Under the pieces are notes generated by a model, which was not told the origin of the DNA, did not search any database, and worked only from the letters and a program-made list of their open reading frames with translations. A program made the translations under genes and the position numbers. From Tricholomella constricta (taxonomy: Eukaryota; Basidiomycota; Agaricomycetes; Agaricales; Lyophyllaceae), in assembly GCA_013368375.1 (NCBI GenBank), contig JAACJP010000028.1, forward strand, positions 124,001 to 188,000: a stretch of DNA of 64,000 bases. The letters run 5' to 3'. Positions 61,398-64,000 of this stretch are shown piece by piece. Each line of letters opens with the position of its first letter. Positions within the stretch are counted from its first letter, which is position 1.

Positions 61398-64000
61398 TCA
61401 CCTCGCCGCGCCCGCCCCAGCACGGCTCCTTCCCTCCTTCATCCCTAAGCGGCTCAACAAGCTCCTTGCCCTTGTATACTCCACATCCTCCTCGCTCGAG
61501 TCCTCCCACATATCTGCCACCTCCCCCGCCCGCCCTTTCCCCTTCCCCTTTCCTTTCCCCCACACCGGCGCTTCCCCCGCGCCCAAGCGCCTCCCCGCTG
61601 GCGCTGGCACTGGCGCCGCCCACGGGTCATCTTCCTCAATGTCATACTCAATCGCAGGCGGAGTCGGGCTGAACGTCGGCTGCAGCGACACGCGCACACT
61701 CTTCCTTCTCCTTGGCGCATCCGGCGGCGGCGGCGACGACTCTTTCTGTGGGACACCAGGCGGCGCCTGGAACGCCTCGCTCGTGGGCGCGTGGGCGGCA
61801 TGTCCATTCGGCAGGGGGGCAGTCGTGCCGGCACTGGGAGACGTGACCCGCGCATGAGGAGGCAGTCCCGAGCCCGAGCTGACTTCTACGACGGCGAAGA
61901 ACATCTCGTGTGTCGTCTCGTACGACGACACCGAGGCGTCGTCGTCGTCGTCGTCATCATCTTCCCTTGCGTCGTCCCCATTCAGTCCGCCCGTCGCCTG
62001 TCCTGGCACCTGCAACTGCGCCTGTGGAAGTGGTGGCACTGGCGGCACCTGCTCCTGCCCCCGCAAATTCGGCGGCGGCAACGGCGACGGCGTCCTGCTC
62101 GGGTTCCGCAATGCACTCCTCAGCGGCGACTTGGCCGGGCGCCTCTCCGCCGATTCCGCGTGCCCATTCGCAGCAGGCATGTCGAACACGGACCCAGGCG
62201 CACGCGGAATCGGAATGGCGGGCTCTTGTCGCCCTCCCCGCTCCGCACTGCGCCCTCTCACCACCGCCTCCACCTCCCGCCTTCCCACAGGCCCTGGCGC
62301 CTTTACCTCCTCCATCCCCAAGCGACGCACGCTCCCCCCCGCACTCGGCGCCCTGTTATGAACTGGATCAGGGCTGGAACTCACACCCGCATCGTGCACG
62401 ATCCTCAGCAATGACGGCATCGGCTTCCCCGGCTCCAGCACCGATCTCCTCTCTCCGCGCTTGCTCGTCGCACTGTCGGCGCTGACTTTCCTCCGCCCAA
62501 CTCCTGTGGAGGCATCAGGACGGGGAGATGCTGCACGCCCGACAACGGTGACTGTCAGCCCCTCTCGTACACCCTGCTCAGCATGCCGCTTGGTGGCACC
62601 GGGATGCGCCTTGTCCTTGGCATCGGCATCGGGGCTCGTGCCAACAAGCGGCACGCTCGCACTGCGCTTCGACTTTTTCAGTTTTCTGGCGGTGCTAGCA
62701 TTGCTGCTGCTTGGGGACACCGTCGTCGGCGCACCCGTAACCGCACCCGCCCCGGCGTCGCTAACAACCCGCCCACGCCTCTCCCTCTCAAGCCAAGGCG
62801 TGTCCCTCTCCAGCTCCCTCAAATTCTTCTCCGTCCGCGTCTCCCACTTCCCACCGCCCCGCTTCTTCTCTGGGGCTGGGCCCGGGGCGTCGTAGAATGC
62901 AGGCGACGTCGTAGGTAGCTGGGACATGCTCGGGCTCGGGTGATGGCCGAACATCCCGCGTAAGCTGCCAAAGAAGCCCGTGCTCGGGGCGCTGCTGACA
63001 CTCGCTGCGCGCGTGCGGGTAATATGCTGCGGGTGCGTGCTGCGTATGGAGAAGCGCTTGCCCAGCCGCCCGAGCTTCGAGGGCGAGGGCGAGGGCAAAG
63101 TGGCGTCCCTCGTGGAGGACATCGTGCTCGTTTCCTTTTTCGATGGCGACGGCGTCGCGAACCGCGGGTTCTCGATGACCTGCACATCCTGGGGTGTAGC
63201 CTCGTCTGCGCTCGATCCGCCCTCCTCTTCCGCCTGTCGTTGCTGCAGCTCCTCCTCCGTGATCCGGCGGGAGAGTACGTGTCTTTTGGGAGATGGGAAG
63301 GGGTCGTTGTCGGAGATGGCATGGGCAGGGGGGATGTACATTGCGTCCTGGGACGCGGACGAGGAGAGGTCGGAGGGGATGCGTCTGTGCTGTGGCTGAG
63401 GAAGCGGCTTGTGTGAGTGGTGGAAGGGGCCTGTGGAGCGTTAGTTATTATAATGATCAAACTGCCAGCCACTTACCATTTCGAACCATGTCGCCGTTCA
63501 CTTCTATTCAACTCGTTAGCACACTGAATCTGCATCAAAGCGATCAACGCACCCGCCAGTCCATCCAGCACACGCAGCGCCTCGTTGCCCATCTCACTCC
63601 ATACCCACCCGCACTCGACCAGGGCCCTGCATCGCAGACTCAGGCCCTCCCTGAGTGCATTCGTGCGGCCTACTGCAAGATCGCGTTCCTTGGCTGCGAG
63701 ATGGGTTTCGCACGCTTGCAGCTCTGCTTGTGCAGCGGAAAGCTTGGGAGAATTAAGAAGGGAGGCAGTCAAGGACGGCGATGAGAAGACGGAGGCCGAG
63801 GAAAGCGACAGCGAAGACGAAGACGAGGAGGGCTGTGGGAGCAACTCGCGGTGTGGTTTTGGTTTGCTTGATTTTGAAGCCTTGATTAGGCGGGTGACGC
63901 TGGGTGGGGGTTAGAAAAGATCAAATGAGACAGACACGCTGGCGCACAGTATTTCACGGTCACGGACGATGTTGGCCACGTCATCCTCGAGGGCCTTGAT
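61398..64000 (-). CDS. Long Ser/Pro-rich protein, 5' part outside the window, unknown function
   Basis: Visible exons: 64000-63938 (IKALEDDVANIVRDREILCAS), 63899-63553, a 27-nt exon 63503-63477 (EVNGDMVRN), and 63430-61398. Introns are about 38, 49 and 46 nt. The first visible part looks like a coiled coil with a second helical block (QAELQACETHLAAKERDLAV, LSLRCRALVECGWVW, ALRVLDGLAG). The long last exon is disordered: Ser/Pro/Arg-rich, with KRFSIRS- and SPSPSK-type phosphorylation-like sites, an acidic run of eight Asp, a YDIEEDDPWAA motif and a basic GKGKGKGKGRAG tail. No catalytic domain was recognised. It may be a basidiomycete-specific scaffold or cell-polarity protein, but that is a guess. 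Confidence 0.75.

Noticed and set aside
1..64000. tRNA or rRNA genes
   Set aside because: I looked for clover-leaf arms and conserved A/B boxes by eye and saw none that I could support. A tRNAscan run would be decisive.

Overview
This window looks like an agaricomycete (mushroom-forming basidiomycete) chromosome. The basis is genes with many 50-65 nt GT-AG introns, a NACHT-WD40 (NLR-type) gene, a Plavaka-like CACTA transposon and chromodomain Ty3/gypsy elements. No species is assigned. About 8.7-50.4 kb is a nest of transposons. A normal gene block (51.4-64 kb) lies to its right, and a retrotransposon-truncated NLR gene lies to its left.

Left part (1-8.7 kb). A family-A Ty3/gypsy element (A1, minus strand, cut by the window edge) has its 5' LTR at 2958-3431, directly abutting the middle of a NACHT-WD40 gene. 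Only the NLR part downstream of NACHT plus 16 WD40 repeats remains (3432-6721). Old LTR pieces and a decayed cysteine-cluster gene follow.

Nest (8.7-50.4 kb). Layering was worked out from target-site duplications (TSDs). Element A2 (8683-50379, TSD GCCCT) sits in the last bases of a solo LTR. A2 was hit twice. The first hit is a 4.45-kb foldback element in gag (44798-49248, 7-bp repeat AAGTTCG). The second is element B (9199-40953, TSD GCGC) at the end of pol. B was itself hit by a 7.8-kb Plavaka-like DNA transposon (18722-26535, TSD TTA) between protease and reverse transcriptase, and by element C (28430-38715, TSD TCGGC) in gag. Joining the B gag codons across C restores the reading frame exactly.

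Element C is the most striking object. It is 10.3 kb with 192-bp LTRs that differ at one base. Its four long reading frames are linked in an unusual way: ORF0, UGA, gag-protease, UGA-CUA, pol, AUGA, then an 813-residue third ORF with an RS-like region and a coiled coil, in the position where env would lie. The whole element is packed with short perfect hairpins far above chance. Element B carries two intron-containing genes for Zn2Cys6-like proteins on its antisense strand, between integrase and the 3' LTR. It also has a second polypurine-tract copy inside pol. Families A and B both have canonical -1 slippery heptamers, and family A has a primer-binding site complementary to its own predicted 5' RNA end.

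Right part (51.4-64 kb). Conventional genes: the mismatch-repair endonuclease subunit PMS1 (11 exons), a small unknown protein, a secreted M28 aminopeptidase, SUMO, and a long Ser/Pro-rich protein running off the window. All exon models here were built by hand from reading frame, splice sites and family motifs. Total coding lengths divide by three for PMS1, the small protein, M28 and SUMO.
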